From the NCBI RefSeq assembly GCF_014489615.1, contig NZ_CP060825.1, positions 310,001 to 374,000 on the forward strand: a stretch of 64,000 bases of DNA. The letters are read 5' to 3'. This document shows positions 17,172 through 24,957 of the stretch, piece after piece (positions within the stretch are counted from its first letter, which is position 1; every line of letters begins with the position of its first letter). Under the pieces are notes generated by a model. That model worked only from the letters and a program-made list of their open reading frames with translations. It ran no database searches and was not told where the DNA came from. Source of the DNA: Streptomyces genisteinicus (lineage in GTDB: Bacteria > Actinomycetota > Actinomycetes > Streptomycetales > Streptomycetaceae). The translations under genes and the position numbers were made by a program.

Positions 17172-17414
17172 GGCGCGGGAGCGGGGCGGCTCTTCCGCCG
17201 CCGGACCGGGGGCGGGAGCGGCCGGAAGCGGCGGGCGTCCGCGACCGTCCGGAGGCCGGGCCGACCGCTCGGGGACGTCGCGGTGGTCCGGCCGTCGGCG
17301 GCGCGGAGGGTCGCGGGGCGGGGATCGGGCATCGGGCGCGGGTCGTCGCTCCGTAGGGCATGCCGGACCGGGAACAGCACGGGTGAACGCGGGCCGTCGG
17401 CCACCGCGTCACGG

Positions 17415-18533
17415 TCACAACGGCACGGAGTGACCCGCCCGGTGCCGGTCCCCGCCCGGCACCGGGCAGCGGTTCACCACCATGACGGCGCTGTCGTCGT
17501 CGGGTGCAGGCCCCGACCACGCGCGCACCGCGCGCAGCAGCGCCGCGAGGACGGCGTCGGGGTCGCCCGGAGCACAGTCCGTGAGGGCGGTCAGCGGCAC
17601 GAAGAACTCCCCGGCGTGGTTGCGTGCCTCGGTGATGCCGTCGGTGACGAGCACGAGGCAGGTGCCGTCGGGGAACGGGTGCTCGTCCACCGTCCGCCCG
17701 GCGGCCGCCAGGACGCCCATCCCCAGCGGGAGGGAGAACTCCCCGGGGTCGAGGGCCCGGATGCCGGCGGCGTCCACCGTGTAGGGCGACGGGTGGCCGC
17801 AGTTGAGCAGCCGGACCGTGCCGCCGCCGGGCGGGAACTCCGCGAGCAGGGCCGTGGTGAAGCCCTCCGTCTCCTCCAGGCCCCCGCGGCGCCGGCCCTC
17901 CCGCTGGAGGCAGCGCTCCAGCCGGTCGGCGACGCCCACCAGGTCCGGTTCCTCGTCGGCCGCCTCCCGGAAGACGGCCAGCAGGACGGCCACCGTGGAC
18001 ACGGCCCCGAGCCCCTTGCCCCGTACGTCGCCGATGAGGGCGCGCACACCGAAGGGGGAATCCTGGACGCCGTAGACGTCGCCGCCGATCCGTGCCCGTG
18101 CCTCGGCCGTGCGGTACACGGCGGCGATCCGGAAGCCCCCGACCTCCCGGGGCGGGACGGGGAGGAGGGCGAGCTGCGCGGCGCGGGCCACGGTCTCCGC
18201 GGCCTCGATGCGGTGGCCGTAGCGGTGGAGCAGGCGGTTGAGGTCGACCGCGAGCAGCCCGGCCAGCAGGACGAAGACGTTCTCGACGACCTCGTGGGCC
18301 TCGAAGAGCCCATGAGGCATCCCGGAGAGGACCTCGAACGCGACCGCGACGGCCGACACCGTCGCGGTCGTCCGCAGGGAGGCGGTGCTGCCGGCGAAGA
18401 CGCAGGCGAGGGCGAGCAGCGGGGCGGCGCTGACGCGTTCCGGGGTGGCCAGTTCCAGCACCACCGCGGCGGCGAGCAGCATCCAGGGCACCACAAGGGT
18501 GTAGGCGGGCCATTTCCTGCCGATGCGGTCCAT
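17415..18533 (-). CDS. Membrane-anchored SpoIIE/PP2C phosphatase
   Basis: This 372-residue protein starts at ATG 18533. The first about 115 residues contain three to four hydrophobic segments (YTLVVPWMLLAAAVVLEL, APLLALACVFAGSTASL, VENVFVLLAGLLAVDL), so it is a membrane protein with a cytoplasmic phosphatase domain (about 130-355). Motifs are IGGDVYGV (second Asp of GGDxYD replaced by Gly), IGDVRGKG, VTDGITEA and DDDSAVMVV. The fixed membrane region could sense envelope state. It is divergent from the large sensor phosphatase at 18793. The 243 bases beyond its stop (17172-17414) hold nothing recognisable. Confidence 0.88.
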   Translation of the reverse strand: MDRIGRKWPAYTLVVPWMLLAAAVVLELATPERVSAAPLLALACVFAGSTASLRTTATVSAVAVAFEVLSGMPHGLFEAHEVVENVFVLLAGLLAVDLNRLLHRYGHRIEAAETVARAAQLALLPVPPREVGGFRIAAVYRTAEARARIGGDVYGVQDSPFGVRALIGDVRGKGLGAVSTVAVLLAVFREAADEEPDLVGVADRLERCLQREGRRRGGLEETEGFTTALLAEFPPGGGTVRLLNCGHPSPYTVDAAGIRALDPGEFSLPLGMGVLAAAGRTVDEHPFPDGTCLVLVTDGITEARNHAGEFFVPLTALTDCAPGDPDAVLAALLRAVRAWSGPAPDDDSAVMVVNRCPVPGGDRHRAGHSVPL

Positions 18534-18792
18534 TCGCCTATCAGTACCGCACCTGTCGCCCCGCTTCCCCGCGCGCCGCGCACACCCCGCGCGGACCACG
18601 CCGCAGCCCGCCCGCCTGTGCGCGACCGGCGCACCGGGGCGGGGCCAGATGTTAGAAAGGGACCATGGTCGGGCTGTGCAGGCGGTCGCCGAACGCCGTC
18701 CCCGCCACCTCAGGTGGCGGGTCCGCCCGGCGCGGCCACGGCCCGGGCCCACGGCCGTGAGCGGGCGGGCGGCCCACCGGGAGCGGGCCCGG

Positions 18793-21489
18793 ATGTCGTG
18801 GTGGCAGCGCACCCGGTCCGCGCTGGACGCGCGCAGCGTCGCCGGCCAGGTCCTGTTCCTCCAAGTCGTCGTCGCGGTGCTGCTGATCACCGCCGCGCTG
18901 GTGGTCCTCGTCATCCAGGCCCGTCAGGAGAGCGAGCGGGCCGCCCAGGAGCGTTCACTGGCCGCCGCGGCCGCCTTCGCCCACTCCCCCGGCCTCGCGG
19001 CGGGACTGCGGGCCGAGGATCCGTCGGCGGTGCTCCAGCCGCTGATGGCGGACGCGGGAGAGGAGGCCGGCGTCGACTTCATCACCGTCATGGCGACCGA
19101 CGGGACCCGCCTGGCGGACTCCGATCCGACCCTGGTCGGCCAGGTGAACGAGGGGGTCGGGCGGGCCCTGACGGAAGGGGCGTTCACCGAGATCTTCGAG
19201 GGCGCCCCGTCGGACGCGGCACGGGCCGTCGCCCCGGTGACCGGGGCCGGCGGTGAGGTGATCGGCCTGGTCGGCGCCGGAGTGCAGATCGGGACGGTCG
19301 GCGACCAGGTCGACCGGCAGATGCCGGTGTTCCTGACCTCGGCCGCCGCGGCCCTCGCCCTGGCGACGGTCAGCGCGGCCCTCGTCAGCCGCCGGCTGCG
19401 CCGGCAGACGCACGGGATCGGGCCGAGCGAGATGACCCGCATGTACGAGCACCACGACGCGGTGCTGCACGCGGTCCGCGAGGGGGTGCTGATCGTCGGG
19501 GACGACGACCGCCTGGTGCTGGCGAACGACGAGGCCCGCCGCCTGCTGGAGATCACCCCGGACGCCGACGGACGCCCGGTGACCGAGCTGGGTCTGGACG
19601 ACGGGATCGCCGCCCTGCTGCTGTCCGGCCGGGCGGTCACCGACGAGGTCCACCCCGCCGGGGGCCGGCTGATCGCGGTGAACACCCGGCCGACCGCCCC
19701 GTACGGCGGCAGTTCCGGGTGTGTCGCGACACTGCGGGACACGACGGAGCTGCGGTCGCTGGCGGGAACGGCCGAGGTGGCCAGGGAGCGGCTGAACATC
19801 CTGTACGAGGCGGGCGTGCGGATCGGGACCACGCTGGACGTGGTGCGCACCGCCGAGGAGCTGTCCGCGGTGGCGGTGCCGCGGTTCGCCGACTTCGTCA
19901 CCGTCGAGCTGCCGGACGCCGTGCTCCACGGCGACGACCCCGCCGATCCGCCGACGGCGATGCGGCGCGCGGCGCTCAGCGGGGTGGATCCGGTCCATCC
20001 GTTCCAGCCGGTGGGCGACCCGGTGCTCTTCGTGGCCGACGCGACGCCGATGGCCCGGGCGATGGCCGGCGGGCACGCGGTGCTGGAGGCGGACCTGGGG
20101 CGGGCGGAGGCGTGGCGGGCGCAGGACCCGCAGGGCGCGGCGCAGGCGCTCGACTACGGGGTCCACTCGCTGGTCACGGTGCCGTTGCAGGCCAGCGGGG
20201 TGGTGCTCGGCATGGTCAGCTTCTGGCGGGCCCGGCGGCCGGAACCGTTCGCGGAGGAGGACCTGTCGTTCGCCGAGGAGCTCGCGGCGCGGGCGGCCGT
20301 CGCCATCGACAACGCGCGCCGCTTCACCCGCGAGCACACGATGGCGGAGACGCTCCAGCGCAGCCTGCTCCCGCACGTGCTGCCGAGCCAGCCGGCGCTC
20401 GACACCGCGTACCGGTACCTGCCCGCCCAGGCACGGGTGGGCGGCGACTGGTTCGACATCATCCCGCTGCCCGGTCTGCGGGTGGCGCTGGTCGTCGGCG
20501 ACGTGGTCGGGCACGGCCTGCACGCGGCGGCGACGATGGGCCGGCTGCGGACCGGGGTGCACAACTTCTCCACCCTCGACCTGCCGCCGGACGAACTGCT
20601 GACCCGCCTCGACGACCTGGTGGGCCACCTGGACCGGGACGAGCGCCGGTCCGGCGAGGGCACCACCGGCGCGACCTGCCTGTACGCGGTCTACGACCCG
20701 GTCTCGGGCAGGTGCACCCTGGCGTCGGCCGGGCATCTGGCGCCTGCGCTGGTGCACGCCGACGGCACGGTCGACTTCGTCGACGTGCCCGTCTCGCCGC
20801 CCCTCGGCGTCGGCTCGCTGCCGGTGGAGTCGACGGAGCTGGTGCTCCCCGAGGGGAGTCGGCTGGTGCTGTACACGGACGGTCTGGTGGAGGACCGTGT
20901 GCGGGACATCGACGCGGGTCTGGAGCAGCTGCGCTCGGTGCTGGCGGCCCGTGCGCAGGGGACGCCGGAGGAGATCTGCGAGAGCGTGTTCGACGAGATG
21001 CTGCCCTCCCACCGGCGCGACGACATCGCGCTGCTGGTGGCGCGTACGCGGCGGCTCGACCCGTCGCTGGTGGCCTCCTGGGACGTCGCGCCGGAGCCGG
21101 CCGCGGTCGGCCCCGTCCGGGCGGCGTGCAGTGCGAAGCTGGCCGAATGGGGCCTGGAGGACATCGCGTTCACCACGGAACTGGTGCTCAGCGAACTGAT
21201 CACGAACGCGGTCCGGTACGGCACCGGGCCGATCGCGGTCCGGCTGCTGCACGACCCGGGCCGCACCCTGGTGTGCGAGGTGTCGGACGGCAGCAGCACC
21301 TCGCCCCATCTGCGCCGCGCCACGGCGACCGACGAGGGCGGCCGGGGCCTGTTCCTGGTGGCGCAGCTCGCCTCGCGGTGGGGCACGCGGTACCTCCCGG
21401 CCGGCAAGGTGATCTGGGCGGAGCAGTCGCTCGCCGAGGGCGTCAGGCCGCCGGGCGAGGCGCTGTTCGAGGGCATCGGGAACTGGTGA
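18793..21489 (+). CDS. Transmembrane sensor-PAS-GAF-PP2C-HATPase hybrid
   Basis: This 898-residue protein combines a full partner-switching module. It has transmembrane helix 1 (about 17-42), an extracytoplasmic single-Cache/CitA-like sensor (about 45-165, VDFITVMATDGTRLADSDP), transmembrane helix 2 (about 168-190), PAS (about 205-320), GAF (about 335-515), SpoIIE/PP2C (about 540-755: VGGDWFDI, VGDVVGHG, YTDGLVED, RRDDIALL) and a C-terminal HATPase (about 765-890: SELITNAVRYG, EGGRGLFLVAQLASRWG). Phosphatase and kinase of opposing function are thus fused under one external sensor. The first residues are uncertain: ATG 18793 precedes MSWWQ; in-frame alternatives lie upstream. Confidence 0.9.
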   Translation: MSWWQRTRSALDARSVAGQVLFLQVVVAVLLITAALVVLVIQARQESERAAQERSLAAAAAFAHSPGLAAGLRAEDPSAVLQPLMADAGEEAGVDFITVMATDGTRLADSDPTLVGQVNEGVGRALTEGAFTEIFEGAPSDAARAVAPVTGAGGEVIGLVGAGVQIGTVGDQVDRQMPVFLTSAAAALALATVSAALVSRRLRRQTHGIGPSEMTRMYEHHDAVLHAVREGVLIVGDDDRLVLANDEARRLLEITPDADGRPVTELGLDDGIAALLLSGRAVTDEVHPAGGRLIAVNTRPTAPYGGSSGCVATLRDTTELRSLAGTAEVARERLNILYEAGVRIGTTLDVVRTAEELSAVAVPRFADFVTVELPDAVLHGDDPADPPTAMRRAALSGVDPVHPFQPVGDPVLFVADATPMARAMAGGHAVLEADLGRAEAWRAQDPQGAAQALDYGVHSLVTVPLQASGVVLGMVSFWRARRPEPFAEEDLSFAEELAARAAVAIDNARRFTREHTMAETLQRSLLPHVLPSQPALDTAYRYLPAQARVGGDWFDIIPLPGLRVALVVGDVVGHGLHAAATMGRLRTGVHNFSTLDLPPDELLTRLDDLVGHLDRDERRSGEGTTGATCLYAVYDPVSGRCTLASAGHLAPALVHADGTVDFVDVPVSPPLGVGSLPVESTELVLPEGSRLVLYTDGLVEDRVRDIDAGLEQLRSVLAARAQGTPEEICESVFDEMLPSHRRDDIALLVARTRRLDPSLVASWDVAPEPAAVGPVRAACSAKLAEWGLEDIAFTTELVLSELITNAVRYGTGPIAVRLLHDPGRTLVCEVSDGSSTSPHLRRATATDEGGRGLFLVAQLASRWGTRYLPAGKVIWAEQSLAEGVRPPGEALFEGIGNW

Positions 21490-21513
21490 GCCACGGGGCG
21501 GGGGATGCCCGGC

Positions 21514-21536
21514 CCGGTCCTGCGGATGCGGACCGG
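21514..21536. terminator. Hairpin between convergent sensor and tetR genes
   Basis: ccggtcc (21514-21520) and ggaccgg (21530-21536) form a perfect 7-base stem with a 9-base loop in the 69-base gap between two convergent genes. Confidence 0.5.
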
Positions 21537-21558
21537 AGGCCCGGCGACGGGCCCGGGG

Positions 21559-22221
21559 TCAGCGCGCGGGGGGCTCGGCGGGGCGGACCGTGACGCGTTC
21601 GCTCAGCAGGAGCCACTGGTCCTCGTCGTCGAGGGCCGCCCGGATCAGCTGGTGGAAACTGCGCTCGCACAGCTCCTCCAGAGCCGCGCGGTCGGTGGTG
21701 GGCTCGTCCAGCCAGGCCAGCACCATCTCCTCCGTGCAGGCGAGCCACCCCGACACCGCGAGGGTGACGGCGGGGGTGGCGGGAGCGCCGGACGCGGCGA
21801 GCGCGGCGTGCAGCCAGCCGGCGAGCGTGGCGCGGGCCGAGCGGTGCAGGGTGCGGACGCCGGCCGCGGCGCCGAGCCGGGTGACGGCACGGTAGACCGC
21901 GGGGTACCGGGTGACGTGGTCGGTGAACGTCGCGATGCCGGCCCGCAGTTGCTCGGCCGGGCTGAGGGCGGGGTCCGGGCGCACATGGGCGAGCACCTCG
22001 TCGGCGGCGGCCTCCAGGACGGCCTGGCGGAACGTCCGCTGGGAGCCGAAGTAGTGGAAGAGCAGTCCGGGTGAGACGCCGGCCTCGCGGGCCACGGACT
22101 CGACGGACAGCTCGTCGAAGGGGCGGAACTCCAGGAGGCGCCGGGCGGCTTCGAGGATCTGCCTCCGGCGTTCGGCCGGAGGCATCCGGGAGGGGCGGGC
22201 GTCGGGGGTGCGTCGAGCCAT
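21559..22221 (-). CDS. TetR-family repressor of the divergent oxidation operon
   Basis: This 220-residue regulator has an N-terminal helix-turn-helix (about residues 18-65): RRQILEAARRLL, then LSVESVAREAGVSPGLLFHY, which is the classic TetR signature. The C-terminal domain is a ligand-binding helical bundle. ATG 22221 has no clear ribosome-binding site, but a TAGGAT -10 element ends 7 bases before it, so the mRNA is probably leaderless. It is divergent from the metal-dependent hydrolase operon, and a palindrome in the shared gap is the probable operator. The ligand is unknown; lipophilic substrates of the operon are a guess. Confidence 0.92.
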   Translation of the reverse strand: MARRTPDARPSRMPPAERRRQILEAARRLLEFRPFDELSVESVAREAGVSPGLLFHYFGSQRTFRQAVLEAAADEVLAHVRPDPALSPAEQLRAGIATFTDHVTRYPAVYRAVTRLGAAAGVRTLHRSARATLAGWLHAALAASGAPATPAVTLAVSGWLACTEEMVLAWLDEPTTDRAALEELCERSFHQLIRAALDDEDQWLLLSERVTVRPAEPPAR

Positions 22222-22228
22222 GCGTCCG

Positions 22229-22234
22229 ATCCTA
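22229..22234 (-). promoter_or_regulatory. -10 element of a probable leaderless tetR promoter
   Basis: TAGGAT on the minus strand matches the Streptomyces -10 consensus closely. Transcription would begin about at the ATG (22221). No good -35 was found. Confidence 0.45.
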
Positions 22235-22262
22235 TTGACAGGATGTCGATAACTTCTACTGT
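22235..22262 (+). promoter_or_regulatory. Promoter of the metal-hydrolase operon
   Basis: A perfect consensus TTGACA (22235-22240) is followed after 16 bases by TACTGT (22257-22262), inside the only AT-rich stretch of the region. The -10 overlaps the palindromic operator, fitting repression by steric block. Confidence 0.65.
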
Positions 22263-22279
22263 TGAGTAATCCTCAACAG
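22259..22279. promoter_or_regulatory. Palindromic operator, probably for the divergent TetR
   Basis: ctgttgag-taatc-ctcaacag is an 8-base perfect inverted repeat with a 5-base centre, a size typical of TetR operators. It overlaps the -10 of the hydrolase promoter. Confidence 0.65.
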
Positions 22280-22352
22280 GGCGCGCCGGCAGGCGCGCTG
22301 CCCCCGGGCGCCCGCGCCCGGCCCCGCACCGTCGTGACGGAGGAACGCGTCC

Positions 22353-23231
22353 ATGAGCAGCACGGAAGACCACGACGACCTGGTCCTGCGGGCCCGTGAC
22401 GTCCACTTCGACTGGGGCGCGCTCCCGCTGCACTGGATTCCCGGCCGCCCCATGGCCACCCATGTGGTCAACGTGCTGCACCTGCTCCTCCCCGAGGGCG
22501 AGCGGTGGTTCGTGCGCACCTTCCGCGAGGCGGTGCCGATGATCACCGACGAGAAGCTGCGCGAGGAGGTGCTCGGCTTCATCGGCCAGGAGGCGATGCA
22601 TGCCGAGGCCCACCAGGGCGTGCTGGACCACCTCCTGACGCAGGGTCTCGATCCGGAGCCGTACGTCCGCCAGGTGGAGTTCGTCTTCGGGCGCGTCCTC
22701 GGCGAACGGCCGGGGCTGCCCGCCGGACGGAGCCGCGAGCACGTCGTCGAGCGGGTGGCGATCATCGCGGCCGTCGAGCACTTCACGGCCTTCCTCGGCG
22801 ACTGGGTGCTCAACGCCGACGGTCTGGACCGGGCCGGGGCCGATCCGGTGATGCTCGATCTGCTGCGCTGGCACGGGGCGGAGGAGGTCGAGCACCGCAG
22901 CGTCGCCTACGACCTGCTGCGGCACCTCGATCCCGGATACCGCAGGCGGGTCCGCACGCTGTTCATCGCCGGTCCGGTCCTGTTCCACCTCTGGATCCGT
23001 GGCGCCCGGTTCCTGATGGCCGCCGATCCCTCGCTGCCGCGCGGGGCGAAGCCCACCTGGCGCGGGTACGCCGACGGGGCGCGGCGCGGCGTGCTGCCGG
23101 GGCTCGGCAGGCTGGCCCGTTCGGCGTCGCGCTATCTGAGCCCGCGCTACCACCCCTCGCAGGAGGGGTCGACGCGGCAGGCGGTGGCGTACCTCGCCGC
23201 CTCCCCCGCCGCCCGCGCGGCCGCGCACTGA
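22353..23231 (+). CDS. Putative di-iron metal-dependent hydrolase/oxygenase (PF10118 family)
   Basis: This 292-residue protein starts at ATG 22353 with GGAGG upstream. It belongs to the metal-dependent hydrolase family (COG3687/PF10118), whose ferritin-like helices suggest a di-metal site. Candidate ligands: FIGQEAMHAEAHQ (about residues 75-87), AVEHFTAF (about 138-145) and HGAEEVEHRSVAYD (about 174-187), i.e. repeated E and ExxH motifs. Adjacent reductase genes make an oxygenase role more likely than simple hydrolysis. It is the first gene of a four-gene TetR-controlled operon; the substrate is unknown, probably lipid-like given the EphD-type gene downstream. Confidence 0.87.
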   Translation: MSSTEDHDDLVLRARDVHFDWGALPLHWIPGRPMATHVVNVLHLLLPEGERWFVRTFREAVPMITDEKLREEVLGFIGQEAMHAEAHQGVLDHLLTQGLDPEPYVRQVEFVFGRVLGERPGLPAGRSREHVVERVAIIAAVEHFTAFLGDWVLNADGLDRAGADPVMLDLLRWHGAEEVEHRSVAYDLLRHLDPGYRRRVRTLFIAGPVLFHLWIRGARFLMAADPSLPRGAKPTWRGYADGARRGVLPGLGRLARSASRYLSPRYHPSQEGSTRQAVAYLAASPAARAAAH

Positions 23232-23302
23232 CCCCACTCCCCGCCCACCTGCTTCCCCCGCGGGCCGGGACGCCCGCCGAGCGAGACGAGGACCAGCCCC
23301 CG

Positions 23303-24727
23303 ATGAGCCGCCGACCTGCCGCCGCCGCACCCGGTCCGCCGGCGGACCGGGCCCCGGGCCCGGCACCCGCCGCGGCTCCGGCCGCACCGCCCGTGCCCGG
23401 CGGCGGAACCGAGCCCCAGGCACCGTCCCTGGCCCGGACTGCCACCGGACCAGGGGCCGAGCAGGCCTCCGAGCCCGCGAGCGCCGACGGACGGAGCCCC
23501 GAAGCGACCGCCGCACCCGCGAGCCCCGACGGACGGCGGGCCGAACCGGCCACCGCACCCACGAGCGCCGGAGGGAAAGCCCCCGGGGCCCCCGGGGCCG
23601 CCGGGGGAACGGCGGCCCGGGATGCCGTGCACGGGCAGCGGGCCGGGGCGGAGCCGGGGCTTCCGCCCGACCTGTACGGGCGGGACCGCGGCGACCGGCT
23701 GATGCGGTTCCTCGCGGCCTTCTCCGACCGGTATCTGCCCCTGGTCACCGGCACGGACCGGCTCGCCCGCCGGCGTCCCCCCGCTCGGCGCCCCGCCGCC
23801 CTCGCCCTCGTCGTCAGCGCCCGGGAGTGCCCTGCCGAGGATGTCGTCGCCCTGCGGCTCACGGCACCGGACGGTGCGCCGCTGCCCCGCTGGCAGCCCG
23901 GGGCGCACATCGACCTGCTGCTGCCCTCGGGCCGCACACGGCAGTACTCGCTGTGCGGCGACCCCGGCGACCGGTACGCGTACCGCATCGCCGTCCGCCG
24001 CACCGGCGGCCCCGGAGGGGGGTCCGACGAGGTGCACGACGCGCTGCCGGCCGGCACCCGGGTCGGCGTCAAGGGGCCCCGCAACGCCTTCCCGTTCGCC
24101 GCCGAGCCCGCGGTGCTCTTCCTCGCCGGCGGCATCGGCATCACCCCCGTCCTGCCCATGGCCCGCGAGGCGGCCCGGCGCGGCCTCGACTGGCGTCTGG
24201 TGCACACCGGGCGCTCCCGGGCCTCCATGCCGTTCGCCGGCGAACTGCGCGGACTGCCGGGCGCCGACGGCCGGGTGGAACTGCTCCCGGACGACGAGCA
24301 CGGCACTCCCGCGGGGACCGCACTGCTGCGCCGCGCCGCCGGCCGCGCCGTCTACTGCTGCGGCCCCGGCCCGATGCTCGACGCCGTGCGCGCCGCCTTC
24401 GACGGCAGCGGGGCGAAGGCCCTGCACGCGGAACGCTTCACGGCCGCCCCCGTCCGGGACGGCAGAGCCTTCGAGGTCGCGCTCCGCGGCGGCGAGGTGC
24501 TCCCCGTGCCGGCGGACACCTCCGTCCTCGACGTCCTGCTGGCGCGCGATCCGGCGACGCCGTACTCCTGCCGGCAGGGCTTCTGCGGCGTCTGCACCGT
24601 GCGGGTCGCCGCAGGTCCGGTGGAGCACCGCGACGGGCGGCTCACCGAGCGCGAGAAGGCGGAGGGCCGGATGCGGGTGTGCGTCTCGCGCGCCGCCGAG
24701 GGCTCCCGGATCGAACTCGACCTGTAG
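23303..24727 (+). CDS. PDR/VanB-type flavin and 2Fe-2S oxidoreductase with long disordered N-terminus
   Basis: This 474-residue protein starts at ATG 23303. Residues about 1-125 are Ala/Pro/Gly-rich and repetitive (ATAAPASPDGRRAEPATAP), unlike the compact family. Residues about 165-260 form a flavin-binding barrel (RQYSLCGDP), then a nucleotide-binding domain (LFLAGGIGITPVLPMA; YCCGPGPMLDAV), then a C-terminal plant-type 2Fe-2S ferredoxin domain (about 390-474, SCRQGFCGVCTVRV plus a later Cys in RVCVS). It would pass electrons from NAD(P)H to the upstream di-iron enzyme. The N-terminal extension could be a linker or a mis-set start, but no internal start with a good ribosome-binding site stands out. 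Confidence 0.9.
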   Translation: MSRRPAAAAPGPPADRAPGPAPAAAPAAPPVPGGGTEPQAPSLARTATGPGAEQASEPASADGRSPEATAAPASPDGRRAEPATAPTSAGGKAPGAPGAAGGTAARDAVHGQRAGAEPGLPPDLYGRDRGDRLMRFLAAFSDRYLPLVTGTDRLARRRPPARRPAALALVVSARECPAEDVVALRLTAPDGAPLPRWQPGAHIDLLLPSGRTRQYSLCGDPGDRYAYRIAVRRTGGPGGGSDEVHDALPAGTRVGVKGPRNAFPFAAEPAVLFLAGGIGITPVLPMAREAARRGLDWRLVHTGRSRASMPFAGELRGLPGADGRVELLPDDEHGTPAGTALLRRAAGRAVYCCGPGPMLDAVRAAFDGSGAKALHAERFTAAPVRDGRAFEVALRGGEVLPVPADTSVLDVLLARDPATPYSCRQGFCGVCTVRVAAGPVEHRDGRLTEREKAEGRMRVCVSRAAEGSRIELDL

Positions 24728-24837
24728 CGCCGCGCACCACCGGGCGGCCCGGTCCGCGGCAGCCGTTCCCGACGGATCGTCACCGCCGCCTCCCTCCCCG
24801 ACGACACGCGCCCCTTCCCCCGACAGAAGGCACCGAG

Positions 24838-24957
24838 ATGAGCACCCACGCACCCGACCGCGGGACCAACCGCGGGACCGACCGCGGAACCGTTCGCGTC
24901 CCCTCCCTCCTCCGCTCCGGGCCGCAGGCCCGCCGCCGGCCGGCGGGCGCCCGATGA
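24838..24957 (+). CDS. Small 39-residue coupled ORF in the oxidation operon
   Basis: ATG 24838 is preceded by AGAAGG at about 6-9 bases, a fair ribosome-binding site, and the TGA (24955-24957) overlaps the ATG of the EphD-like gene by 4 bases. The peptide begins MSTHAPDRGTNRGTDRG and is Arg-rich (11 Arg of 39), with a short RGT repeat. It matches no family I know. It may be a real basic peptide or a leader ORF whose translation drives the next gene. Confidence 0.45.
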   Translation: MSTHAPDRGTNRGTDRGTVRVPSLLRSGPQARRRPAGAR

